A stretch of 64,000 nucleotides of DNA. Source: Baylisascaris procyonis (lineage: Eukaryota; Nematoda; Chromadorea; Rhabditida; Ascarididae). Below are positions 1-11,451 of the stretch, piece by piece (position 1 is the stretch's first letter; each line of letters opens with the position of its first letter). The notes beneath the pieces are model-generated. The model saw nothing but the letters and a program-made list of their open reading frames with translations. It searched no databases and was not told where the DNA came from. The position numbers and the translations under genes were made by a program. The DNA is taken from NCBI GenBank assembly GCA_037389465.1, contig JAZARR010000212.1, positions 2,436,001-2,500,000 on the forward strand, given 5' to 3'.

Positions 1-625
1 TTGCCTTTCGACTTACTAACAGTCTTTAAGAGTCACGTATCACGAGTTAAGTGCCAGTTTTCTTCTCGCGTTTTCATAGTGTTAGTGCGTGATTGAACCG
101 CTTAGTGTTTGCAGACTGTATTGGCACGTTAAAGACCCCTTTTCAGTGAAATATCGCCTGAATTTATCTCGAAGATATGCAAAATTATCATCCTTAATTG
201 CTACTTTTTAGACGTTGCTTTTCTTACGGCTTTCCATCATATCATTTTCTAATGAGCCGTTGATTCTTCAGTGTCATCTTGCTCCAGTATATTATGCACG
301 ATTCTGTTTTGAACATCAAAAATCGTTTCCACATACGCCAACCAAGAAAAAGCGGACATCCTAGCTAATGTATGCATACCGGTAAAATTCATTTTCAGCA
401 GGAATTCTAGTGCAGCTATTACTACTCCAAGTTGAGATCGTTATCCCACTAACATCATTCTGAACAGTCTGTAAGGCCCTTGTTCAGTGCACAACACTGC
501 AAAAACCTGTGTGTCCATACTATCTGTATTGCTTAAAGCATCTGTGTTTTGTTCATACTCATCAGCAGTTCGTGAAATGGATCATTGCTCGTTGAATGTC
601 TCATGCTAGTAGCTATAATTTTCAG
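1..625. other. Intron or 5' region of the MEKK gene
   Basis: No exon can be supported here. The first kinase-gene exon in the window is preceded by a strong acceptor (TTTTCAG ending at 625), so this stretch is most likely intron, with further 5' exons beyond the window edge or too short to see. Confidence 0.4.
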
Positions 626-1912
626 ATACCGTACTCGGAATGCCGCTCGTCGTGTGCGAGCAGCAGTACAAGCAGGTGGCGAGGTGCAAGAAGTGGTGGT
701 GGCAGCAGTGCAAGCAGTGGCGTTGTTCTTCCCGACTATGACAACGATGAACGTCGCAGCGCTAATACACCACGGGCACCGACCAACTGGAAGCAAGGCA
801 AATGCATCGGATCTGGTGCCTTTGGGCAGGTTTTCCTTTGCTACGATGTTGATACCGGCAAGGAAATCGCGCTCAAAAGGTTGCGTTTACTGTTCACTAC
901 ATCCTGTTTAGCCGAAAAATTCTAGTTCAGATACATATAGGTTGTATCTGCAGTCCCACTTGCACTTAAATCTTATGTGTCTATGCAGTCGGCAGTAAAA
1001 ATTCGCAGTTTTCGATCTCCCACATAGATGGGTTTGAAACACTTACAGAAACCAGGTTGTGCGTTGCTGAGCAATGGCTCTTCGAGTGCATTAACTCTCA
1101 CCGGCCCACAAATCGGTTTAGCTGTTTCCGGAGGTCCTTCAAACTTAAGAGCTCTTTTTGGCAGTGCTGTGCCCACGGTCTAAAGAGGTTTAAGTTGCAG
1201 GTTGCATTTCGCTCGTGGGGACACTCACCTAAAAAAGCAGATCGTGCAGTTGGAGAATGAGATCAACCTTTTAAGCACCATACAGCACAAGCGAATTGTG
1301 CAATATCTCGGTGTACAACGCACCGACGAGTCGATCTCAATCTTCATGGAATATATGGCCGGCGGCTCGGTGAAAGATCTCATCTCAACATATGGACCGT
1401 TGTCGAGTGCGGTTGCGAGGAAATACACCTATCAAGTCCTGCAGGGACTCGCCTACTTGCACCGTAACGATATGATTCATCGTGACATCAAGTCAGCTAA
1501 TATTTTGCGCGATTCTGATGGCAATGTCAAGATCGGTGACTTCGGTTCAGCAAAGCGCTTGCAGACAATCTGTAGCCAGCAAAGCGCTTCGTTCATTGGC
1601 ACGCCGCACTATATGGCGCCCGAAGTGGTGCTTGGCAAAAGTGCGTATGGTCGTAAAGCTGATATCTGGAGCGTTGGCTGCACGCTACTTGAAATGCTTA
1701 CCGGTACACCACCATGGCATGGTCTTGAACCAATGGCCGTCATCTTTAACATCGCATATCAGCACCCGAAATATGAACTGCCTCCAAACACCGAACCCAC
1801 CCTTTCGCAGCTTCTTATTGTTTTACTCGAAAGAGCGCCCGATAAAAGACCGAGCGCAGTTGATCTGCTCAACAACCACCCAGCATTCAGGCAATTTCTT
1901 TCAATCCAGTAG
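626..1912 (+). CDS. MEKK2/3-type MAP kinase kinase kinase, 3' two exons (partial)
   Basis: This is a serine/threonine kinase that, by family, phosphorylates MAP2Ks in a stress or growth MAPK cascade. Two exons are visible: 626-879 and 1201-1912 (TAG at 1910-1912), joined in phase (AG|G = Arg); the donor after 879 is GTTGCG and the acceptor ends at 1200. Together they give 321 residues. The first exon is a Ser/Gly-rich linker followed by the glycine loop GSGAFGQVF and the ATP-anchoring lysine of EIALK. The second carries the alpha-C Glu (LENEI), the hinge region [13 protein letters not shown], the catalytic loop [13 protein letters not shown], the activation segment ending GTPHYMAPE, and DIWSVGC. 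The phrases [14 protein letters not shown] and KRLQTIC are characteristic of MEKK2/MEKK3 rather than other MAP3Ks. The kinase domain is complete to its C-terminus; the N-terminal regulatory part (a PB1 domain in vertebrate relatives) is not in view. All catalytic residues are present, so it should be active. Confidence 0.93.
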
Positions 1913-2191
1913 TTCCTTGGGGTATTTGCATCATTGAAATTCTGTTGTTCAGGAGGGCTTTTATATAATATAAGTTTTCGGTCTAGCTAACATTTTTGCT
2001 TAAAGTAAGTAACCTGTTGAAGGGGGTGGGAAAACTTCACTTGATTTATTGCAACATGCCCTAATGAACCAAACCGAGAAAAATGTTCCGATGTTTTCGT
2101 CAAAAGTTTTTACTTTTTTCCAGCAGGAAAATGCGGAGAGCTTATAATCAGAGTTCTGCCTCTTTTTTTTTGATGAGGTTTCACATTCATC

Positions 2192-2197
2192 AATAAA
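2192..2197 (+). terminator. Candidate polyadenylation signal of the MEKK gene
   Basis: A canonical AATAAA lies 280 nt after the kinase stop codon in AT-rich sequence. A second AATAAA occurs near 2763. Which is used cannot be decided from sequence. Confidence 0.4.
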
Positions 2198-3066
2198 ATT
2201 TTACTTCATGGGGGAAGAGGGAATTTTTCTTCGTTTCTTGAGAGAAATCATTTTAAAAAATCCCATCTGAATTTCATTTTAGTACTCGCAAATGAAAATT
2301 CCTTCCTTTGTCGTCCTCCCCCTCTCCCTCGTCTTGAGCAATCGCGCTTACGCTACTGCCTCTAGCTTTCGCCAACCATTAAAGTGAAAAATTTGCATCG
2401 ATTTTTTTACTGTATACAGATTTGCATATAGTTTGTCTGAAGCGCCTGATTTTATTCTCTGTACAAATTTAACTACTGTTAATACGTCTTGTTGTTTATG
2501 TTAAAAGAAAATTTCATCGTGTATTTCGAGTTTTCTAAAATTGGTCGCATCACCTGTGAAAAGCGTCGCTCATCTCATCGCATTCGTTCCATATAAATGC
2601 CCATTGTGATCGTCGAAGTTGTGCATCTACGCAGCAGTATTGCGGGCAAAACTATCCAGTTGGATAGTTGTGCATTTACTGTTTATGCATTTGTTCGTAC
2701 TGTTAGTTTATGCCTTCTGTAAGCAATTGTTAGAACAATTTTTTATTATTATTTATATCATCAATAAACTTGCCGAAATATAGTTCTCATTGTTATTGTT
2801 CGTGCTATTGGTGATCATCGATCGACCATTTGCGCAAGTAAATACCTATCGAACATCATCGGACATCTTTAGCTTTTGTCGATCTTATTCGTGCTCCGAT
2901 GGGAACAGCGATCTTTGCAGTCACAGCGTCCGCTGAATCATTTGAACGAAATTCTTTTCTCTCTCGAAAATCTTTTTGTTCCTTACTCACATTAAGGGAT
3001 CGGCTTCTTAAGTTGCAGTTGTGCTTTCAGGCCGAATTTCGATGTGAGGGCTGGTTTGGGTGGGGT

Positions 3067-3080
3067 GGGGGGGGGGGGGG
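3067..3080 (+). repeat. Poly-G tract (14 G)
   Basis: An uninterrupted run of 14 G preceded by TGGGGT. It is one of several long G or C runs in the window. Confidence 0.9.
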
Positions 3081-6000
3081 CTGGTTGATCCTATTGTTTC
3101 TGGTTTTATCTTCCGTTATTTCAGCTTCAGTCATTGCGTACGATTTTTGCGAGAGCAGTGTCCTTTAAAGAGCTTTCATTTATTGGGTTATATTGCTCTG
3201 ATATGCGCAGGGCATTATAAAATTGAACTCATGGGTATTTTAGACGATCAGTGCATATATCTTTTCCATGCTAGTTATGTGGGAAACTATATTCAAAGTA
3301 AGACATGGAGGGTAACTGAGGATACGGCCGTTATGTTCAAACTAAGATGTAAATTTTTATGTGCGTTTCACAAATTTCGATCTGTTGAATAACACTGTCA
3401 AGAGCATGCATATGCTGCAACTAGTTAGGTGTGAAACAATGGGAACCAAATGCTACTTCATATCTTTCGTGTGGACAGCTGGAATTGGCGCAAATTGTAA
3501 CTTAGGATTGGGCGATCTTAGGAAGCCATCTGTGACATACAAGGAAGAGCTCACGTTGTCGTGAATTTATGTAAGTTGTAAGTGAAGGTAAAATAATTGT
3601 CGCTCTACACTCCGGGCACGCATCAATTATCGGTTCGGATTATGTGCCTACATTTTCGTGCAGCGCACCAGAGAGTCTGATGAGCAGGTGTGCAGTAGTC
3701 GTGACGAAGAACTTTGTCTGTTTCCGTAAGAAATTGTGATTTCGTTACAGTAAAGTCAATTCACATGTTCGAAAGTATTCGCGAAGCTTTTGCCAATGTA
3801 CAGACTGAACTCTCGAACAGGTATGCTCAAAATATCGCGCTCTTTGATCCATTACTACTAGCTTACGTTCCACTTTTTCATTTTGACTGTGTAGATACTT
3901 ACTGGCTTAGGTCTTGCCTTTAAGAAAGGGAGTTTTAATTTATTTCGCATCTCGTTTTCGTTCTGTTTTTATCGTATAAAGAAAATAGATGCCACAGAAA
4001 GCACTGCATTTGTTTGCATTTACAATGTCATTAATTTACAGGCCTAGCATGCAGTACGCCGCGTTTAGCGTCTATTTCCGGTTGTGGTTCGAAATTCAAC
4101 TAAGCGTTTTAAAAGATTTTACGGCACCAGTGCCAACGTGCTAGCGGACATCCGAAAAGAAAATCTGTGGAATATTGATGACGCTGAATGTATCATCTTA
4201 TCCTATCCTGCAGCCTATCCCATTCAGTGAGGGAAGAAATTACTTGCGTCCTTGAGTGATTGCTTTAAAGTAGACAAAGTGACACTAAGTCAGCAACATC
4301 ATATCTTATACAATGCTTTGGGATTACCCAACAGACATCACTTCAACCGATCGATCGGTCTTTTGATGAAGTGCGCAAGGCTTTTATATGAGGCCAACTG
4401 ATAGGCGCTTTCTCGCATAGTTACTGATGTTTTCCAGTTATAACGCTTTAACTTCAAAACATAGGCTAAACGCGAAAGGTCGATGAAGTTTTGTCAGTCA
4501 TGAGATTTTTTAAGCTAGCAGACTGTAGTGGCGCTCAACTTACAGCTCTCAACGACACTGAAGAAGAAAAAACTTTCATTGATTGATTTAATTTCTTCAT
4601 CGGAAGGCCTGCAATCCAGTTTGCTTGAAAATGCGAATCACTTTGGGTGCTTCTAAGATGAGGCATGAATGTGATGTGATGTTGTGAACGCATTAAATTT
4701 TAAGGCATTCTTCTGTTGAACGGATGAATGGTGCTTTCTGGTAAGTAGCCACTGGAAGAGCATTGGTTTCAAAGTTTTCATGCCAAAGTTTAGAGGCTCA
4801 TTTCTGTTTATCGCTTACTTTGCCAAATGCGACATTCCCTCGTTGTATGAAATATTTTAAAAATATACCCTATGGTCTATTTCAAACAATAATTTTGTAA
4901 ATTTCAGTGTTCAAAAATTTCGAAGCAGCACGTCACCTTCTTTGCAAAGGTCGGTCTTTTTTCATATATTTTAATAAACCTTTTCATCGATGATAACGAC
5001 AAAATGTTGATATTGCTAGACTGTAGAGGTGATCACCCAGTGATGTGTTGTGCTCACGTGAACAAAAACCAAGAAGATTTCCCATCGATAGGGCTAATAA
5101 GTGCAAGTGAGCAGTTAAGAATATCAAAGACCATTACGCAATGTTGCTGTTCACCACACTCATCACATCACATTTTTATGGGGAGTTTTGGCAAGTTAAC
5201 AGAATTCACTTCTACTTCCTTCTCCCTTCCTCCTTACTCTCAACTCACCTCATTAAAGGTCTTTGTAGTAGAAACTTTTTGTTTAGAAAGTACCATACTT
5301 TCGCTCACATCTCGGAGTGAATTTCTTCTTTAGCTTTTCCGGGTAGTTAAAGTTTTAGCGAAAGTTTTGTATTAATTTGATTTCAGCTGCTCATCAGAGG
5401 CGATCTCATCACTTCTCAAGACACAGGCAGGAAGCAATCTTTTACTCAAGTAAAGAATTATTCTTTTTCTTTAAAAAAATGCAATTTCCGTTCGAATAAG
5501 GCATTGTGATGAAATCGTTGCGTTCTTTTGTTCACATACGTAGCTAGCGCATAACACTTTTCTCAAAAAGAAAGCTCATCGCTAAATGTAATATATGAAG
5601 AGGTCAGTGAGGCGGTCTGCAATGAACAAATGACCATATTTTCCGCTTTTTTATGTGCTCACTTGGTGATAGTTTGTAAGCAAAGCGACATTAGTGGTAA
5701 CTTTTAGAAGGGGGATTCAATCCTCATAGCGCAAACTGGGTGCCCTTTGTAATAGAGGAGCAATTATTTTGAAATTCGAAGCATAGTAGCTAAACACCAT
5801 TGTTCGAAAGCAAAGGCTGATGATGGATTACGGCTAATGAAAGTTTGCTTTAAAAAAGAAGCTAATTGAAAAGTGAGTTTTACCTATTGGTTTCGATGTG
5901 TTTAGTTCTGTAGCACTTGTTACGCTCATATTTGCAGCAAGCAGCACTCAAATCTAACAATCCATCGCAAACATTGCGTGGTGAATTACGACGAACAAAA

Positions 6001-6193
6001 TTACCAAAAAAGTACACGTCTGTCAATCTATTAAATTCCTTCGATTTTTTTCTTGCAAATGTCAGCATCAAATGAGAAATAGCATAGATATTAGTGTGCT
6101 AAAAGAGTGTATTGAACACTGTTCTCGATAATTTTTCACCGATCTCTGCAGCGCGGTCTAAAACCGGTGTTTGTTAGCGCGTGAATAACGCAG

Positions 6194-7953
6194 TCGATAG
6201 AAAAGAATTGCATACTGTTGTGCTATGAAAGTAACCACGAAAGTAGCGCTTCCAGATATCAGCTGAGTATCGAACAAATCGAACAGGTGAACAACGAAAA
6301 TATTCGACTGGCGAATCTATGCAGCACACGTATGGGTCGAGCGCAACAGATGTGTAACGAGCGTGCTGAGCGTGTGCTGGCCATGCATGAGCATTTTCGA
6401 GCTTTACCTCAAATAAGTAAGGTGAGTCGTTTCGAATACCATCTCGAAGTGATTTTTTAGTAAATTGACCAATCGTTTTCGCTTATATAGGGTATACTTG
6501 CGTTCCATTCAACCGAGGAGCAGCTGCATATTGTATGAGAGAGCAAAAGGGAAACCCATCATTCGTTATATAATGTATAATAATCGATATGAACGATTCG
6601 AAGGGGAAGATACTTCGTTTCTGATTTCTGAAATAGACACAGCCATTGTTATTGCTCTGTCTCGATAATTCATCTTTCGATTGGTATGTTTTCTGGCTTA
6701 CATATTCCATCCGTTTCATATTTGAATAGTTGTGGGTAGACTTGATCTGATTGTATGGATGAAAATTCATTCGGGTAATGAACTTCTTTGTGTTCATATT
6801 TAAATGGGAAACCGTACATTTGCAGCGGCATAGCTAGGCATGCGGTGACATTGCAGTGTTCACTGATAGGTTTGTAATGGAGCGAAGGGGTGAAATGATA
6901 GGGTGAGAGTAAACCTTCACTTATTCAGCATACTTAGTGAAACGCAGTTAAGGTCCGGTAATCACCGTTTCGTGTTGGGTTTTTTATGTGTGCTGAAAGT
7001 CGTTTTGAATTTACTAATAGCAAGTAGCGCAAAAATTTAAGGAATTTTGAAAAAAAAATTATCAGAGAACACAGTTCCCTATGCTTTGCGCCCTTTTCAG
7101 TCACATCAAGGCTCATTTAGTGGGCGAGATTGAAATAATATATTTTCTAGCAGCTTCAGATTCGCTGTATAAGAGTTTTATCTGGCACTTTCTAGTTAGC
7201 GAGTCACAAGTTTCGGCCTAAAATTGCAAATTTTAGCCAAATACAGTGCCCCATAAGTTTGTATAAATGGTGCTCGCAGAGTAGTGAGGCGCGAAAATTT
7301 CCAAAAGCTGACCATAAAGTGGTGCTCATTTATAATTGCACTGAGAAGGGTGACAAAATACAAAGAGGATTGAGGCATTAGAATACCAGATGTTTCCGTG
7401 AAGAGATATGCTTTCAGCAGTTAAAGGAATTGAATCGGCAAATTGATAAGTTGAAGAGGTTCTGTGTTCAAACGGAGCTTGCAATGACTCATCTAGAGGC
7501 GTTACGTACAATGGCGATCGGTGAGCAAGAAATCGAAGCAAAGAAAGCTGCTCTCAAGAGAGAAAAGGAGCACTTCAACGAAACCACTAGGAAAGAACTA
7601 AACTGGATCTCATCCCAATCTCACACCAATGTTTTTACTGAAGGTCAGTCATACTTGTTCGCATACTTGATTTGAAGCATTATGGAATTCTGCCTATTTT
7701 CTGTCTTGGCAGCTTTGCTGTTCGGTTTTTGATAGTTACACGGTTGTCGAGGAGTTTTTACTTTTTCAAGTGCTCCGCATAGTCACCAAATGGTTGTCAT
7801 TTGATGAGTTCGCAAATAGTGAGAAATGACGATAACGCATGGGTGAAAATCAATGATCATAATGTTTCAGAAGAACGGAGGCTTCAAGAGGTTGTTGATG
7901 AAGATGCTGAAAAACGTGAAGAACTTATGTTGGAAGAGTTCCTCAGTCGTTAA
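6194..7953 (+). CDS. Dysbindin-like coiled-coil protein (probable BLOC-1 subunit)
   Basis: Three exons join cleanly: about 6194-6421 (donor GTGAGT, phase 0), 7418-7643 (acceptor CTTTCAG, donor GTCAGT, phase 1) and 7871-7953 (acceptor TTTCAG, TAA at 7951). They give about 178 residues, almost all charged alpha-helix. Landmarks are a Cys/Leu helix (IRLANLCSTRMGRAQQ), a run LNRQIDKLKRFCVQTELAMTH, the basic stretch KKAALKREKEHF and a C-terminal EERRLQEV...MLEEFLSR. The spacing (short helix with an LC pair, then KK/KRE, then an acidic end before FL) resembles the dysbindin domain, whose family acts in BLOC-1 on endosome to lysosome-related organelle traffic. The match is by pattern only; another BLOC-1-type or unrelated coiled-coil protein is possible. 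The first exon boundary is uncertain: the frame is open from 6185 (TGA at 6182-6184) and the acceptor at 6193 is weak; no start Met is visible, so upstream coding exons are likely. Confidence 0.6.
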
Positions 7954-9144
7954 CAGTGATACCAAGAAGCAAGGATCATGCTATAAGAGCTCGAATTGCC
8001 GTTGAAATCCTGCTCAACGCATTGCTTTCACTAAGGAGTTGTTCTATCTGCTTTTCACTTTGTACTTCAGCGACTTTTAGTATATTTACTCTGTTCTTTG
8101 TCGTTCGCTATCTGCAATTTTTGAAATACACTTAACATAATATAGCTGTTCAGTATTACTGATTCATTCGCATCGAGTGTCCATAAAAAACTTTGCTGCT
8201 TTCGGTGGGAACATATGTTAGATCTTGTTGCTTGATTATATTTTCATAGGTTACTGCTGAATAACTATCAAGTTTACTTCTTCTGTAAGTAAACACCTCT
8301 TATTCGAGTACTCATCGCCAAAGTCATTGAGGAAATCTTCTGAATCATTATCAAAGAGAGGTGGACTATGATTTAGAGCATGAAGTATTACTAATGTAGC
8401 GCAACATCCTTCCACTTTATATTTCTCAGTTTCGCAATTTGTCGTCATCAAAGCCAACCCAGAGGGTAAATTTCAGTCACCTCAAGTGGAAATTTCTCCC
8501 ATCTCTTTTCTTCTCAATGAGTTGCTTGATGTTCAATTTTTAAATGATTAATCGGTTCTTATTGGTTAGCCAATTTGAGTCATTTGAAGGATCAATCAAT
8601 TCTTGTTGAAATAGTGGCCGCCTGTTCCCCAAGGTTTTGTGTTTGCCTTCGTATTTTGAAGAAATCCGCTTTATATTGAGCATAGTCAAACATTCTTCTA
8701 TTAATTCGCTTTGCTAAGCGCTTTACATTCGTTTTGATTCTAGATTTACATAGGCAGAGCGTTTCTCAGAAGTGTTCATGGCAATATGTTTTGCCGTATT
8801 CCATAGCTTGTTTATGCTTTAATTATCATGGCTCAATGTGTTGCTGGTTATGGCTTTTCGCTTTTCTTATTCTACAGCGGGATTTTTTGAAACATTCTTC
8901 TTTAGTCTTTCGCACCTTCTTCGGTTTAGTTCCTTATCGTTGTGCTATGTAAAAAAAAAAAAAAAAAAATTCAAAAACATGCCGTGACATACGTAGATTA
9001 TTGTCTATGCAAAAAAATGTTTTGTAAATATGGTCTAATGAGTAAACGCGAATGAGAACTTTCAAGCATAGCGTTTGGTGAATAGGCATAGTGTTATGGC
9101 TTAGAGTCATAGTGATTAGTCAAAGAATGTATCATCAGTTTGGG
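7954..9144. other. Intergenic, including 3' UTR and a poly-A run
   Basis: No gene is supported. The stretch holds the 3' UTR of the coiled-coil gene and an A run at about 8950-8969. An open frame at 8251-8457 (- strand) is unremarkable. Confidence 0.4.
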
Positions 9145-9423
9145 TTATAACGGTTTGTAAATAAATGTGATATCGCAGTATTGAAGTGCAACAGTTAGTA
9201 AATCTGGTGCTTTGGCCGGACGATAGAATATTATTTCGAGTGTTTCAGCCTTCTTCAGCAAATCACCTTCTGAAAATAGAATTGGAAGTGCTTCTGATAG
9301 GTTGGCGATTATGTACAGCTTGTTCTTTTGTTCATTAAATAGTGATTGATTTAATAATTGCTCTAAAAACAGGGCAAAGTGTCTCATTATATGGCAACTA
9401 TGCGAAATGAAAATTTTCGACAT
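9145..9423 (-). CDS. Unrecognised terminal-exon-like ORF
   Basis: On the - strand an acceptor CTTTCAG lies immediately before ATG (9423), followed by 92 codons to a stop. The product is Leu-rich and helical (FLEQLLNQSLFNEQ, LPILFSEGDLLKKAETLEII). I do not recognise a family. It could be the last exon of a gene whose preceding exon is the ORF at 9535-9717, or a small trans-spliced gene. Coding character is judged from composition and the acceptor only. Confidence 0.3.
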   Translation of the reverse strand: MSKIFISHSCHIMRHFALFLEQLLNQSLFNEQKNKLYIIANLSEALPILFSEGDLLKKAETLEIIFYRPAKAPDLLTVALQYCDITFIYKPL

Positions 9424-9534
9424 CTGAAAGTTTTTCTGAATTTATTGGAAATCTATTAAATTGAGTTGGTATCTTACTAATGCTCTTTGTAAGTAACATA
9501 GTTAGTAACATCGTCTGCTTCCCTTGTTCCCGAG

Positions 9535-9717
9535 TTAAATGAAAACCTTCTGAATTACGTTATTAATCTGTGCGATTATGCGAAGTTCCCGCCGAGTCAA
9601 ACTCCAACTCGAATCTCGACTTAGGCTGGGAATAATCCCTCGTCCCATCTTCCTCCAGCTTTCTTGCTCCACACTTTTCGCGTTAAGTGCTTGCTCCACA
9701 CTCTTCAGCTCTTGCAT
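9535..9717 (-). CDS. Unrecognised exon-like ORF with internal duplication
   Basis: A 60-codon open frame on the - strand contains an imperfect internal repeat at DNA and protein level (KSVEQ...AKSVEQES), followed by WRKMGRGIIPSLSRDSSW and a basic LTRRELRIIAQ. A possible donor GTAATT follows ...QINN. It may belong with the ORF at 9145-9423. No function can be assigned. Confidence 0.22.
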   Translation of the reverse strand: MQELKSVEQALNAKSVEQESWRKMGRGIIPSLSRDSSWSLTRRELRIIAQINNVIQKVFI

Positions 9718-11451
9718 TGTAAACGAGCGGATAAGGGCCTTTTTGCAAAGTTTTTTGTGGACAAAAGGTCGTTATGCAAATTTAATCTCTCGCTTTGCTT
9801 CCGTTAATGAAACTAGCGAGTGGACTGAACTGTCTCACTTGTCACTAGGACGGTGACAGCAGTCAGAGGATCATTTTTTCCCTAATGACCATCGTCTCTG
9901 TCCCCCCTACATTTCACTTCGGCAGCATGCTAGTCTTCTTTCAGTGTGAAGTTGGTCAGACCTCAGTTCGATTTCGGCTAAAGGGTTTTTGCTCATCCGC
10001 TACCAGTTTTGCTAAATTTAGCTGTCCAGAATGGATGCAAGAAGTTTGTACACAGAAATAAATTTGTGGTTCTTAGCTTTTTCTGGCCTTGTTCGCCACC
10101 TGTTAGATTTACGGCCTCATCTTACCGATCAGAGCTGGAAATAACACGAAACGCATGACAGTACGGCAGTTTGCCATCGCCTATTTAATCCGTTATGCGT
10201 TACACTACCCCACATGACCTCGTAACCCTCTTCACGGCAAACCATTCCCGACACTCCCTAAGTCCAAAATGCACCACCACACCTACCCTCGAAGCAACTG
10301 TTGCTTCATTTCATCACAGTCACCCCTAATTGTCAATAGCAGTCTGCTCAGTTTGGAGCGCTGAAGCGAGGGAAATTGAGAAATGACAAAAGCGTTGCAT
10401 TAACAACACGAGCGAGTCGCCGTATCGTCTAATAGAGCGCATCTCAGTTCTTCCAGTGATTCCTTTCGTTTTCCATTCGAAAGGATGCAGAGGGGTGCCG
10501 TGATGGTCGAACAAACGAAGCACGGCATATATTACGCCCGTCAACATCCCATCCCAAAACTAGTGAGCTACTGAAGTGCTAATTTGCCAATTTTCTGCAT
10601 GCAAGCAATGTGCGCTTACCGTTTTGCTGTTTTCAATGCAGCGAGATGCATTTTTTTCTTTTTTCACAACGTTTTCCATTCGTTTATGATGTGTTGCTAA
10701 ATTTAGTTCTGGTTTGTAGGGATTATTTTCTGCCTTTTATGAAAAGAAAGAGACAAAACTCGCACTATCATATTCGATACATTCGCAATGATGCAAGCTT
10801 TGACGGAATCCAGTTCACTGCAGACGTGTAATGTAAAGTAAAACAACACATAGCTAAGATAAAATAAAGCACTTCGCATTTAAGCGAATGCAATGTTGCC
10901 TGTACTGCTCATGCTATATGCGATATAATACTTTGGCATTTGCCGGAATTTTATTTGAAGAGGTATAATTCATTTTTTGATATTTCAGAGCATATCCGTT
11001 CAAAATTTCAGAGCATCTTAGTGGAAAGATACGGCAAGCAGAGTTCCTGTTGCTCTACTGTGCGTTTTAGAAAATAGGGACCTCATACCGCATGAGACCC
11101 AAGTTTCTTGATATCACGGCAAGTCCTTGAGTAAAATTGCGCCTGAATCCAATAACTTTTCCTTTTCTCACCATCGGCCAGCCTGCTGAGTATTCGCATT
11201 ATTCAAAAGGTAAGAGAGTTGGACCCAACCGAAAATTTGCAAAATAGATTGCGGCCACCTTTTATTCGCTTATTTCACGTGAAGGCAAGTAATGAGCTGA
11301 TAGTATTTAATGGGAGAACACACATATAACCACAAAGATGATGATTTCGATGATTGAACGAATCACATTAGAAAAATAAAGTGAAATGATTTCGGGAACG
11401 CTTCGAATGAGAAGTAAAATCAGCGCCATGTTGGATCGTTGAAAGGTGCGA
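9718..11451. other. Intergenic, probably PSAT 3' flank
   Basis: No supported gene. A relatively GC-rich block at about 10.3-10.55 kb has a 73-codon open frame on the - strand without a recognisable family. A TTTATT at 11261-11266 is AATAAA on the - strand, 186 nt past the PSAT stop, and is a plausible polyadenylation signal. Confidence 0.4.
11261..11266 (-). terminator. Candidate polyadenylation signal of PSAT
   Basis: AATAAA read on the - strand, 186 nt downstream of the PSAT stop codon. Confidence 0.4.

Larger units (their letters stand above)
1913..6193. other. Intergenic region, no supported gene
   Basis: Apart from the 3' UTR of the kinase gene and a 14-base G run at 3067-3080, nothing coding is convincing. 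The longer open frames (about 2.9-3.6 kb, 5.0-5.3 kb) have no recognisable domain and no coherent splice pattern. The 5' end of the dysbindin-like gene may reach into its right edge. Confidence 0.4.
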